Assembly: GCA_003640385.1 (NCBI GenBank)
Contig: RCAB01000646.1
Span: 1 to 29,945 of the forward strand
From: Setaria digitata
Lineage: Eukaryota > Nematoda > Chromadorea > Rhabditida > Setariidae
DNA: 29,945 nucleotides
Reading direction: 5' to 3'
The notes under the pieces were generated by a model that was given only the letters and a program-made list of their open reading frames with translations, made no database searches and was not told the DNA's origin. Both the position numbers and the translations under genes were made by a program. This document shows positions 1 to 11,679 of this stretch, piece by piece; within the stretch, counting starts at the first letter, position 1; each line of letters starts with the position of its first letter.

Positions 1-1184
1 TATGAATAAACGTTTTTAAGCTTTGATAATGCAAAGAAAAAATAAATAAATAAAAAGCTAAAATTGAGCACCTTTTAATAGCATAATGTTCAAAGTGCTG
101 GCATTTTATAAAATTAATATCTGATAATTTTGATGGCACCCATAATTAGTTGAAATTAGATTCAACTGAGCAAATTAAAATACAGTGAAAAAAAACGAAA
201 ACTTGGTATTTTTTTTTTAATTTGGAATTTTATTTCCGTAAATTCCTTTCTTTTTTCTTTTTCCTGTATCATATGATATCTTTTTTTCTCTTTAATTTTG
301 CTCAAATTTAACTTTTTCATGAAAAATTTTGTTGAATTAAATGCTTTCCTTTTTTCTTCTTCTACAAATGAATATTATTCATAATTCTAAGAAGTTCATT
401 TTAAAATAAGTAAACCAAAAGTGTGCTTGCCTACTTTTAATAAATCAGTTGAGCGTTGATTAAAGAACAAATCTTTTGCGATTTAAACTTTTCCTTTTCT
501 GTTTACTATTTGTTTGACCTTAAAAAAAAAAAAAGAATTTGTCACGAGAATTTGCTTGTAAATAAATTGATAAACATTACAGTTTGTTTGCTAACTTTCA
601 ATTCGTTTACAGAAAAAAAAAAAAAAAAAAAAGAAGGGATAAATTAGTTTGTTTAATTTAATTTAATGATAGAAGGATTATAAGGAGGAAGGAAAACCAG
701 AAAAAATTAATAAAAAAAAGAGAGAGAAAGAAGCAAAACTTAGCAATTAATGAACGCAATATTGCAGAATTGTTTAGTACAAATTAGTGAAATTAATATT
801 AATAGATTCAATAGCATAAAAGAAATTCCAATTAAATGACTGTATTATTTTTTGAAATTTTTTCGATTTTCAGTTCTGCAAATCAAATTTAACAATCAAT
901 CATTTCAGTTTATTTCTCATTACGTGTAATTATGCAATTAAAACTGTCACTCCTACTAAATTATAATTTACCATATTAATTGTATCAAGGAAGTAATAAT
1001 AATTATTCAATTACACTAAAACTATTAACATTGGTAATTTCAATAATAGTAATTAATTTTTAGAAAAAAAAAATAGTAGCAGGCGAGTAGGGATTCGTTT
1101 TGCGAACAGTACGTAAGTGTGAGTAAAATTTAAACTCACTTGGAAAAAAACGAAAAGTATAAAAAATTTTATAGGAAGAGAGTG

Positions 1185-1262
1185 ATTATGTTGGTGATAA
1201 TGCTGATGATAATAATATTATGTTGGTGATAATGCTGATGATAATAATTATGATGGTGAGCA
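1185..1262. repeat. Perfect 32-bp tandem duplication plus partial third copy
   Basis: 1185-1216 and 1217-1248 are identical (ATTATGTTGGTGATAATGCT then GATGATAATAAT). A shortened third copy with one change follows, TATGATGGTGAG. Confidence 0.85.
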
Positions 1263-4200
1263 ATAATGAGAAGCGAATTAATGAAGAGAAGATAAATGAT
1301 TGTAGTTTTAATGAAATTTGCAGCGAATTAAAAAAATAAATTTGAGATCGAACTGAAAAAAAAAAAAAAAAAAACTACTTTTTTTTGGCCTTCTTTTCCA
1401 TTCTCACTTCTTTGATCATCTCATATCTGCCTATTTTCGAAAAGTTTATGATTGAAAATTTGATTGGAGAAAGATTTCATCGTCAGAAGAAGGATGAGAC
1501 GGTGAAGAGAAGAGAAAGAGTTAAATGAATGAAAAGAGATACATATATTTGAATGGGCGCTAAAATGAATTTCACAAATTAAAACAAATTTTACGAATTG
1601 AAAAAAAAAAAAATATGGAGCAGAAAACACTCGACGAAATTAAATACAAATACTATCATTGGAACTAAAAAATAAAAAGAAAAAAAAAACGAATTAGAGA
1701 AGAAGAAAGAGAAAAGGAATAATCGAATTGATATATAGACTAATATACTTAAATAAATGGTTCTATTAAAATTAAGTATGATAAATGAAATGATTGCTTG
1801 CAATATCATTGGTTTTTTTTTTATTTCTGAATTTCTAATAAACATTCTTTTCTTTTTTTTGTTGAATTTTGATACTGAATTATTTTAAAATACTCTGTTA
1901 ATTTTTTTTTTTCAATTTTAACTCTAAATTAATTGTTGTTTTTGATTTAATTGATAAGCAAGCTGATTTTTACTTTAGTAAATATTTCTCACTAAATAAC
2001 AAAAATAAATAAATTATTCGATTTTTCCATTCAAATTATTATTTGATTTTGATCAATAACGTAAAGAATTTCTTTCCCCTCAAATTAAACAATTATTTAG
2101 ATTATGCTTTAATTAATTGACAGAGAATTTTCTTTCTTGTTTTATTTTGAACTTTCTACTAAAATCATTGAATTAGTAAAAGAAATTTCGTTGAGGAGAA
2201 AAAATGAAATTTTTACCGCAATAACTCTACTAATCAATCATTTGCAATTTATCATTCGATAAAATTTTCATATCTCAAAAGACAGGAAATACGCATCGGT
2301 GCTATGGCAGAAAAAATCGGACAATTTAAATGAAATTTACAACTTCAAAACTATGAAAATTTTACATTTAAATTTAATTTTCCATAATTCAACCATTTAT
2401 TTTCCAATTTTCCACACATGGTTAACTGTCAAATTTTGCTTCATTTACATCCTTTTATTCATAAATTCGTTTTTTTTTTTTTTTTAAAGAAAGGAAAAAG
2501 AGTGTAGTTTTTTTTTTCGAACTTATTAATAATGAAGTTGAAAGGATTAATGAGATTAATGAAATGAGGTTTATGAAATTTTTTTTTGATTTTTTTTTTT
2601 TTGTAAATTTAGGATTTTTTTTTTATCAATTCAATTAAATCAGAAGTGATAAAAGGAAACACTCTAATATATCCAGGTGATAAAAAAAGAAACGGCATTC
2701 TTTAATATAAATAAAAATATGATGTTTTTTGGAGAAATTTATTAAAATTCTCTTGCTTATTTTTTTTTTTGTTTTCAGAATATTTATCATAAATTACAGT
2801 TTGGAAAAAAGAATGAGAAGAAAAGATGAGATGATAAAATTTATACAATAATAATGCATAGGAATATATAGTAGAATTACTGGGTTCATTTTCTTTTTGT
2901 TATTGTTTCTTAATTTTTATACAGTCATTAACAAAATTTGAAATTACGAATTAGACTCATTAGTTGATACCATCATATAATAAAAAAAAAAATTGGAAAT
3001 TTATCAAATTAGCTGGAAAAAAAAAGGAAGAAATGAAAAGAGAAATAAAAATGGAACATGAATAAACTTGTTTCATGTTGTCAGTGTTAAAAATGCTATC
3101 AATGGCAGATTAATTAGTTTCTGTGTTTAGTTAAGCTGCTTTTAAATATTTTCGACTCTTTAAGTTTTTGTTGAAGAATTTGGAAAAATGTATTGGAAAA
3201 AAAAAAGAAAACTTGCTCAGTTATTTATCAAAATGAATTATGTTTGCATGAAAATTTTGTAAAAAATGAATTTAATTATCGCTTATAAAATTATTATTAA
3301 CGTTGTCAATAAGTAGCATATCAGCAATTACTTATATTACTGGAATGTAATCATTTTTGTTTTTGCTGATTTGTTGTTTGAAAATTTTTGTTTGAAATTT
3401 TTCTAAAAATAGGTTTAAAGAATGGTCTTGAGTGGAAAGTTGAATTATGAGCTTAGGAATTTCAAATTGAAAAATTGAAAAACAGCATAATATTAAATAA
3501 AATTGATAGGAATCTTTCACGAAATCAAATAAATGCATTTGCTAATATTAATTCAAATAAATTAAAAAGATGTCTAAAACAATGGAACAATTAAGAAACA
3601 TGGCCAAAATTATTATCACGATTTTCAATTATGGTCTGGTGATAAAACAATTAGTACTAGCAAAGCAAATTTTTTTTCTCTTGTTTATAAAATATCGCTT
3701 TGTTGACATTTTCAATAATTCTTATATTTATAATCAGTGATTATCCTAATCACTTCATTAATCATGTAATAAATTATTGCCAAAATTAATATATGAAAAA
3801 GCAAAATAAAAAATTGAAATTTTTTTCTATTAATAAATCGTTGAGTAATTAAAGTTTTGCCCTACTGATGATTAATGTTATTTATTGATAAGAATGACAA
3901 ACTGATTTTTATCGAGAAGATGATTACTAAATAACTGCAATAATATCGGCGGTTATCGCCAAATCTAATATTAAAACTAAATCATCAGAAACAAATTCAT
4001 GATTGGATAATTGTAAAAATCGTTATAACATGAACATAACGAATACATATCATGAATATGGAAACATGGTAATATATATGTGTCACAAAATTTAATCTTC
4101 TAATCGATAGTCTAAAATTTCAATACCGAATTGAAAATTTGAAAATTATTTGAGAGGCGACCTAAACATTTCAAAATTCCTTTTGTTAATATCCTTCCCA

Positions 4201-4635
4201 ATAATTCTGTTAACCAATGCAAATTTTATTCACCGTCCACAGTTTTGCCAAAATTTCAATCATATTTACCTTAATATTTTTAATTTTTAAACGAAAATTT
4301 AAATTTAAATTCTAGATTTCTTTTTTCTCGTAACAACTGATAATCATCAGAAAAAATAAAAAACAATTGAGACAGAATTAGATATAAACTAATCAAATAA
4401 TTAAATGAGCAAATAGTTTAATAAACAAATATATAAATGCGAATTTTAAAGAGGTGAAATGAAATGATGAAATAATTTTTGGCAATAAAAAAAGACACTA
4501 ATTTTCGAAGTGTAAAATAATTTATTTTATTAATTCAAAGTGATATAATCAGAGATTTGCATGCACCTTCATTCTCTAAACATTCTTATCACTTGCTCTA
4601 ATTAGCTTACCTAATGACTGATCGCTCTATCGAAA

Positions 4636-4718
4636 AAAAAAAAAAAAAAATGAATTAAGGGGAAAATAGAAAAAAAAAAGGAGAGAGTGAGAGAGAGAAA
4701 GAGAGAGACGGAAGGAGT
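4636..4718. repeat. A run followed by GA-rich purine tract
   Basis: Runs of A (4636-4650 and 4670-4679) lead into an imperfect GAGAGA tract at 4681-4717 on the plus strand. A similar GA tract occurs at 28440-28470 in an RPTP intron. Confidence 0.7.
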
Positions 4719-4772
4719 TTAAAGGTTTCAACACCTTTTTACTGATACGGCAAGACTAGTTAGTTGATTGTC

Positions 4773-5097
4773 TTATCTTTCTACGCCATCAATTATCATT
4801 TGCCGTTTATAGTTCGGTAGAATTTTGCGTATATCTGTCAATTCATTAATCAATTAACCCGTAAAGGTCAATGAGACGACGATGATGACGACAACAGCAA
4901 CAACAACTGATAGTAAGTTTCATTTATCATTTATCACTATGGTTCGTCTACGATAAATAACTAGCAGTTATTAGTTCTAGTTACAATCAATATTGTTAGC
5001 AAAGTAACTAATTTCACCATCTTTTTATAGGGAATATTGCAAGATTATTAGCAATTATTTCCTAACAAAGTGATAATGATTATCATTTCCATTTATC
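4773..5097. promoter_or_regulatory. Cluster of GATAA motifs, possible regulatory region
   Basis: Eight GATAA or TTATC cores lie at 4773, 4793, 4924, 4931, 4952, 5072, 5080 and 5093. Two of them form the near-palindrome TGATAATGATTATCA (5071-5085). GATA factors control gut and epidermal genes in nematodes. No promoter or gene was assigned next to it. Confidence 0.3.
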
Positions 5098-5286
5098 AGT
5101 TCTTCAAGCTAGTTTCTAACATATAATATCACTTCAGCTTGTATCTTTTAACACTTATGATCAGTCAGAAACACAAAATAAATTCGATATCATTATGGCT
5201 TAGCTTGCAATAATAGGACCTACGAAAATAATAGTAATAATGATAATAATATTACTTGAAAATAAATAGTATTTACACAATCATCG

Positions 5287-5310
5287 AGTATTATATATAT
5301 GTATAATACT
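5287..5310. repeat. Perfect 9-bp inverted repeat (hairpin)
   Basis: AGTATTATA at 5287-5295 pairs fully with TATAATACT at 5302-5310, leaving a 6-base loop. Confidence 0.8.
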
Positions 5311-5841
5311 ATAGTCTCTTTTTTCCTACTTTTAGAATTTTCCAAATTAACTTTTTATTTTAATTTTGAATTAAGTTCGTTTGAAATGATATTAATGTTT
5401 TCCTTAGGTTTTACTGTGGAATATCCTAATTTTGAAGCAAATCTTTGCAGTAATTAATCAAGTTACTGTTAAATGCTGTTTAAATTTTTGTTCCAACGAT
5501 GCCTTTAAACTGATTTGATTTGAAAGTGAAACAAAAATTCAGTTCAGCATTCAAGAATGACAAACTTTTCAATCATTTCCTTTTATTGAGCTATTCAAAC
5601 CGGTCGAGAAAAGAAATTTTTATCGTTTAGCACTAATTGTTCAAACTTCCTTTTTTTTTTTGCTTTTTTTCTTTTCAATTTGATTAATACTATGAAATAG
5701 TATTGGTTTATTTTTTTAAATTACGCAATGCTTAGTTCAAAGGTTATTTGAAAAAATTAGCTAAAAATGCTATATCTGAAGTGATTTATTTAAAATTTTA
5801 AATTTAATTCTCCACCATTTTAAGACTGAGTAATGTACTGT

Positions 5842-5860
5842 TTTACCAAAAATTGGTAAA
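5842..5860. repeat. Perfect 8-bp inverted repeat, 3-base loop
   Basis: TTTACCAA at 5842-5849 and TTGGTAAA at 5853-5860 pair fully around AAA. Confidence 0.8.
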
Positions 5861-8557
5861 GTATGCACTAATAAAAAGGAAAAATTTTATTTATCGCTTG
5901 CAGTAAGGAAATCAAAATTCGAAATTAATTTTCTACACTTTAAATACTAATAGTATCAAGGATAACTTTTGTTTCTGTGAAAATGGAATAAAGCAATACA
6001 GTTAAATGATAAATGCATTAAGAAAACTGAAATTCGAAATTAATATTTTAAGACGCAGAATAGCAATTTACCAATACCAAAGGCATAAATACAATTAGGC
6101 ATACGCAAGATTTCTAACATTTTGAAATATGGATAGTATTAAATGATGTAATGCAATTTTTAATAATTTATAATTAAATAAGCTTTAAATAGCAGCAATC
6201 ATTTGACCCTGAAAATTGTATAATATAGACAGGATATGGGTCTAATTAAGATAATTGAATTAAAAAAAACGAGGCCAAATATAAATTAAATTATTATTTA
6301 ATTGACAGAATAATAGAGTAATCGAAAAAAATCTAACCAAATAAGGAAGAAAAAGAAAGAATTGCAAAGTGTAAAATGCAATATATTTTAATTATTAATG
6401 AAAAAAGACAAATAAAATATAATATCGATGTAATTCGTGCAATAAAAGAATTAAATGTTTAAGCATTAAATAAACATTTCCTAAAATTGAAAGATCATAG
6501 CTAAAAAAAATTAAATTATCCTGATTAATTAAATGAATTAAATTAAAATTGATTAAGTTCGGAAAGATTTTTTAAATTGCGAAACAAGACATGAAATGGA
6601 AAAGTTGTAGGAAATTTTATGCCACCTAAAGGTAAGTTTGTACAGGTAAGCTACTCAGACAACTAAGACAAATGTCAACAGGAATGAACCAACAATTTAG
6701 CAATGCGTATTTACAGTATGCAACTACAATAAGTAAACAGTTAGTAATGTTTTATTTGTTCATCAAATGTTCTTCAACAAACAAAATTTGTTTACTTCTT
6801 ATTTGCTCATCATTGAGTACTCAAAAACAACAATCGCTGGAAATAAAAAACAGAAATCGAATGATTTTAAGCAATATCTGACAACCACGGAATTACATAT
6901 TTTTTTTAAAACTAATTTGATTGAAGTTAGATTAAAAGTGAATAATTTAACTTATTAATATAATTAATTGAAATTAGCAAAAGATAGAAATGAATGAAGA
7001 GACGAAACTGACAGCAATGGCAATCCGTTATTTCTTCACGGTCCATTCAAAAATTTTCAATTATTTCATAAAATATTAGTCACTTTAATACAAGCAATTC
7101 GCAGAAAGATCCAATTTTGATTACATCACTTAAATCATTCTGATTTTAACTTTAAAACTCTAAAAATAACATTTTGCGGCAAAAAAAAAGATTAAAAAAA
7201 AATACATAATTTTAATTGCTTTAATGTTGAATTTGAACAATTGAACTTCAATAATTGAAATACGAAAGGATTATAATATTTCAGTCGCTCAACAAATTAT
7301 TACTGCGAATCAATTTTGGCATTATTACTTCAAAAGTATTAATTTGAATTAATAATAGAAATCCCACCAGTGTTTCATATTAAACATTTATGGTATGATT
7401 TCCTAAGTTTGTACTTACTTAATTGTAATTAGTTGATTGAAGAATGTGAGAATTAAATTAACTCTTAGCTTAACAGATATTTTTTTAAATTTCTCTCTCT
7501 CACTCATTTCGTATATTTATTTTAAAATATTCGATACTATTTTACAATATTCAATACTAAAAACATAGTAAATTGTGAAAAGGGAGAAAAAAAAAAAGAT
7601 AATTGCACTATTAATAATTAATACTAACTCCCTAAGTACTACAAACGGAACGCTGGCCTCAAAATCTATACAATCGCAAGAAATTTTTTTTTTAAAAATT
7701 AATTCGATTTGGTCAAATTTTACACGGAAATATTTCATTTGAAATACGTGACAGATATTACTGCTATTTTTCTAACATTCAAAAAAATTTTAAATTAAAA
7801 TTAAACAAATATTCATTATAATTTAACATTCTCCAAAAGAAATGCAATGTGTATGAATGAATATGATAACATTTAGCGACGAGAAAGAAAAAGAAAAGAA
7901 GTAAAAGCAAATAAGTAGAAATGAACAAATGAAAAAAAATATGAAAAAACAAAAAATTTTTTTAAAATAAAAATTGGAATAAAAAAAAAATGAAGAAAAA
8001 GAAAGAAAAATGAATTCATTTTTGAAGGAATATTTGGACATATTATACTCAGCGAAAAGTTTTGCTTTTCGGTTCCATTTTTTCCGTTTCTTTTTTTCTT
8101 TTTTTTTGTCTCCAAAAAAAAAAACAGAAAAATTTGTAATGCCACAAAAAAAAGGAGAAAATGTTAGATGAATAATGATAACCAGGAATGAATATGATTC
8201 ATTTCGGAATATTCAATTCCTTTTTTTTTTTTTTTTGGAAATTTTTATGAAATTCTGAAATCGAAAAAAAAATTGAACTATTTCATAAATTTACATAGAT
8301 ATTTTGCATGAGATTTGAAACTATCATTGTAAAAGGCAATGGTTCGTTGAAAATTTCTTTTAAAGTAAAATTTGAAATATTCAATCGATCATTGCTGCGC
8401 AGTTGATCAAACGATCTGTTGAAGAAGCGATTGGACGGTGAAGTAATTATGCTCAGTGACTGTTTGCTCAATCAGTTTAAAAATTTCTTTCAAAAAAAAA
8501 AAAAAAATTCATTTTGAGTTTGCTATGGGAAAGATTACTAAGAATGTCACAAATGTG

Positions 8558-8830
8558 TATATGAATGGATGGATCCAGTAATAGGATGAATTGATCGATG
8601 GATCGACAGATTAATGATAGAATTTGTAGCTTGCTGAATTAAAATGAATTGAATTTCTGATAACTGGATTTGATAAATTCATAGTTCTATTGAAATTTGT
8701 AAATTTGTAAGGTAGACCGACAAGTTGATGATTGAATTGATAGATGAATGAACATATTGTTAAACAGATCGGTGGAAATCGATAGATGATTGATCGGTGG
8801 ATTGATCGATCGTTAAATGATAAAAGAGCA
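8558..8830. repeat. Degenerate GATN-rich repeat
   Basis: Short related words recur: GATGGATCC, GAATTGATCGATGGATCGAC, GATGATTGAATTGATAGATG, GATCGGTGGA, TTGATCGATCG. It looks like a decayed tetranucleotide-type repeat interrupted by unique sequence. Confidence 0.5.
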
Positions 8831-10626
8831 GGATTATGAAGAAAAAAAAAACTACAGTTAGGGAGAAGGAAAAGAATAATAAAATAGTATTAAATGTTAA
8901 AAATGACAAAAATTAAATAAATAATGGAATTGGTGGCCGAAATGATTAATTTTGAGTTATTAATCAAAAATCATTAAATGATCCAAAATTAATCAGCCCA
9001 AAATAGTTCCATGAAAATTTCAATTTCACCCTTTTTTTTTTTAAATCATATGATTCTTCTTTGTTTCCTAGCATTTTAACATTCATTCAGCAGGTAACCA
9101 CCAAACCACCTGTCTCATTAGCATATACAGCAAAAGAAGGAAATGGAAATGGAGATAATAATGATAAGAAAATATGATTTTTTAATTCCTAATTATTTAA
9201 GTCTTTGAGAATTAAAATAAAAACTGATTGAGAAACAAAAATATTAACGTTCTTTGTTTGACACAAAAGTGATAATAATGAAGTATCATTCTTAGTCAGA
9301 CTTTGAAAATTTTATTGATGAAAGGAAAAAAAAAATGCAAAATTTTGGGACTTTGAAATTTGCAAGAAAGATTAATAATTTGAATGTGAAAAGAAATGCT
9401 TAATTTTGTTAATGTATTTAAAATTTTTATTTTTAAATGAATTTTTTTATAATTTTATTCGAAATAGATAAAATAAAGTTTAACATGAATAATAAGAATA
9501 GAGCTATTTATTCTTTTGAAATTTACGATCACATTTCTAGATTGCTCATCAATACTTCTTATTGTGTTAACAATGAAGAAAAAAATAACACAGTACATAA
9601 TTGCTCAAAAAACGATTTTATTGAAAAATAAATGGAAATTATTTTAATAGAATTAGAATTTTGTCATTTTTATTAGAATTAGAATATTTCATTTGTAAGA
9701 AAACAAATAAAAATTCTCAAAAATCTTAAAAGGAAATGGTTTTTCCTAATAAATGAAAAATTTTTTGATGAAAAAAAAAAGAAGTAAGTAGATTAAATTA
9801 AGTGATGAGTTGGTTAAAAAAAAAAAAAGAATATGAGAATTTTCTCAAATTTAGTTGAATTAATTGAATTAGATGAAAAGTAATAAATTTGATTATTTCT
9901 CATCATTAATTAATAATTATTATTTTAATTATATTGTCATCACCTTTCAAAACATTACTTAAACAAATTTTAGATTATTTTAAGGATGAAATGAATAAAT
10001 AAATGAGCAGTGAAGAAATTTTCTGAATGAAATGTCTTAATAAGTATTTTTTGTTTCTTTAATTATTAAAGAAATGACTTTGTAGAATTAACAAGTTATC
10101 TTTTTCAGTTATTGAAAGTGATAAACAGGAAGAAAATGAAAAAAAAAAGCAGCAGTTTTATTTGCTAAATTACTTAACATAATTATTAATCGTTTATTTT
10201 TGAGAATAATGTGATTAAAAATTTTTTAAAATGATGAACAAAAAAAAGAGATGAATTCTGATAGGCTGATTGATAATCATGATAGCACGGCAAGCTAATA
10301 TAATTGTATCAGTTGAGATAACATTCACCTTCATTCAACCTTTCTTTTTTGCACAGTTCTAAAAAGAACATTTTGTTTAACCGTTTCTCCTATCACTTAT
10401 CATCCTAATTTCAACTCGTTTTAGTCTTTGATCATTACACATTGATAAATAGACATAATTATTTCTTATCTTTTACCACTTTTCTTATCAACTAATGCTT
10501 TAAAATGACTGGTAAGATCATAAAAATATTTTATATTACCACGATTTTGCAGCGTAGAAGAACAGGTTTTCCCTAAACAACCAACTAAATGAAAGCATTC
10601 ATTAAAAGGTAAATGTGATAAGAAAA

Positions 10627-10854
10627 CTAACAACTTCGAAAAGAAATGCTCTCCTTAATACTATCACTTATATTAGTATCAGTACTCTTCCCACCCATAC
10701 GCCACATTTGAAATATACCCAACCCAAAGGGTATCTCTGATTTGGTGCTATAAATTTGATAAAAATAAGATGAGGAATTCCAAATTTCAATCGCTACTCG
10801 GTTTTTTGCATGATATTTATCAGATAAATATTTCCTGCTACACAACATATACAT
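10627..10854 (-). CDS. Possible exon or small ORF, unrecognised
   Basis: 75 residues from ATG at 10854 to TAG at 10627, with higher complexity and GC than the surroundings: NRVAIEIWNSSSYFYQIYST and GLGIFQMWRMGGKSTDTNIS. It lies about 590 bases past the stop of the unknown gene on the same strand, so it could be an alternative last exon or part of another gene. No strong acceptor or family match was seen. Confidence 0.3.
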   Translation of the reverse strand: MYMLCSRKYLSDKYHAKNRVAIEIWNSSSYFYQIYSTKSEIPFGLGIFQMWRMGGKSTDTNISDSIKESISFRSC

Positions 10855-10904
10855 GAAATTAATTTAGATTAACATATCACTCATTATTATCATTTTGTCA
10901 TTAT

Positions 10905-10990
10905 AACTGTACTATTATTATTATTATTTATTATCATTTATTATTATTATTATTACTATTATTATATTATCGTTATTATTATCATCATCA
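10905..10990. repeat. TAT/TATTA microsatellite
   Basis: Imperfect (ATT)n tract from about 10910 to 10980 that grades into ATCATCATC. Confidence 0.85.
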
Positions 10991-11426
10991 ATATTGTCGG
11001 AAGACAGAGATAGAGAAAAATTGAAACAGCAAAATTTTTTCTTGTTTGTATTTCCCAGAAATTTATTTAATGCATGTTAATTTTTCATCTATTTTTTTAA
11101 TTTCTAATCGGAATTCTTACAATTTAATTGTAAGTCATTTTGATTTGAAACTTAGGATTCAAACAAAAATCATTTAATCATAAAGAGTCACATCATAGTC
11201 ATAAATCACAAAAAGTTGATTACCACAAGGTTCCATAAATTCTCATAAAAAACTTCAAATTTCAAATTTCAGTTGCTCTGACGAGCATCAGCATTTCAAC
11301 TTTTCCGTGGAATATTTAATTTTACTCACAATTAAATACGAAAGAAGGGATGAAAGTTCACAAGGTCATTGGTGATTTAATGAGGGCAGATTAATGACAG
11401 GTGAAAAAATGAAGAATTAAATGGAA

Positions 11427-11432
11427 TTTATT
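11427..11432 (-). promoter_or_regulatory. Possible poly(A) signal of the unknown gene
   Basis: AATAAA on the minus strand (TTTATT on plus) lies only 10 bases past the stop codon. Very short 3' UTRs occur in nematodes; a chance match is also possible. Confidence 0.35.
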
Positions 11433-11442
11433 TGAATCATGT

Positions 11443-11679
11443 TTAATAAACGCTCCACTGGCGTAAATCAGCAGCATTATAAAACGATTCAACGTATTGT
11501 TTTTCCGGTACAATTGTCGTATTGCTTAGCATGTTTTCCGTATCGGTGTTAATTTTAGCCGGATAGGAATTCGGAAATTTTCCATCCACCGGTGATGAAT
11601 TATTTCCAATCACTGATAATATATCATTCTTATCAATCGTCTGCATGAATTGCTCATCGATATTACCATATTTATCAAC
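11443..11679 (-). CDS. Unknown gene terminal exon 9
   Basis: 78 residues and TAA: VDKYGNIDEQFMQTIDKNDI ... IVPEKQYVESFYNAADLRQW then SVY. Acceptor TTTTTTAG. The C-terminus has no PDZ-like class I motif. Confidence 0.76.
   Translation of the reverse strand, partial: VDKYGNIDEQFMQTIDKNDILSVIGNNSSPVDGKFPNSYPAKINTDTENMLSNTTIVPEKQYVESFYNAADLRQWSVY

Larger units (their letters stand above)
1..10626. other. AT-rich stretch with no supported gene
   Basis: Open frames here are short, dominated by Phe, Lys, Asn and Ile from homopolymers, and lack splice-bounded partners. The few higher-complexity bits (8283-8500 minus, 9437-9631 plus, 4880-4911 plus) show no family match. It may be intergenic DNA or a long intron of a gene outside the window. 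Repeats and motif clusters in it are listed separately. Confidence 0.6.

Noticed and set aside
6640..6655. Strong GTAAGTTTG donor after ATGCCACCTAAAG on the plus strand (near 6620-6640)
   Set aside because: A 13-base coding start before a donor is too little to call an exon, and no partner acceptor with coding sequence was seen.
7823..8145. Phe/Lys-rich minus-strand ORFs
   Set aside because: They are translations of A and T homopolymers with no protein features.
9437..9631. 64-residue plus-strand ORF MNFFIILFEIDKI...
   Set aside because: AT-biased codons, no similarity, no splice context and no conservation information. Such frames are expected by chance in this spacer.
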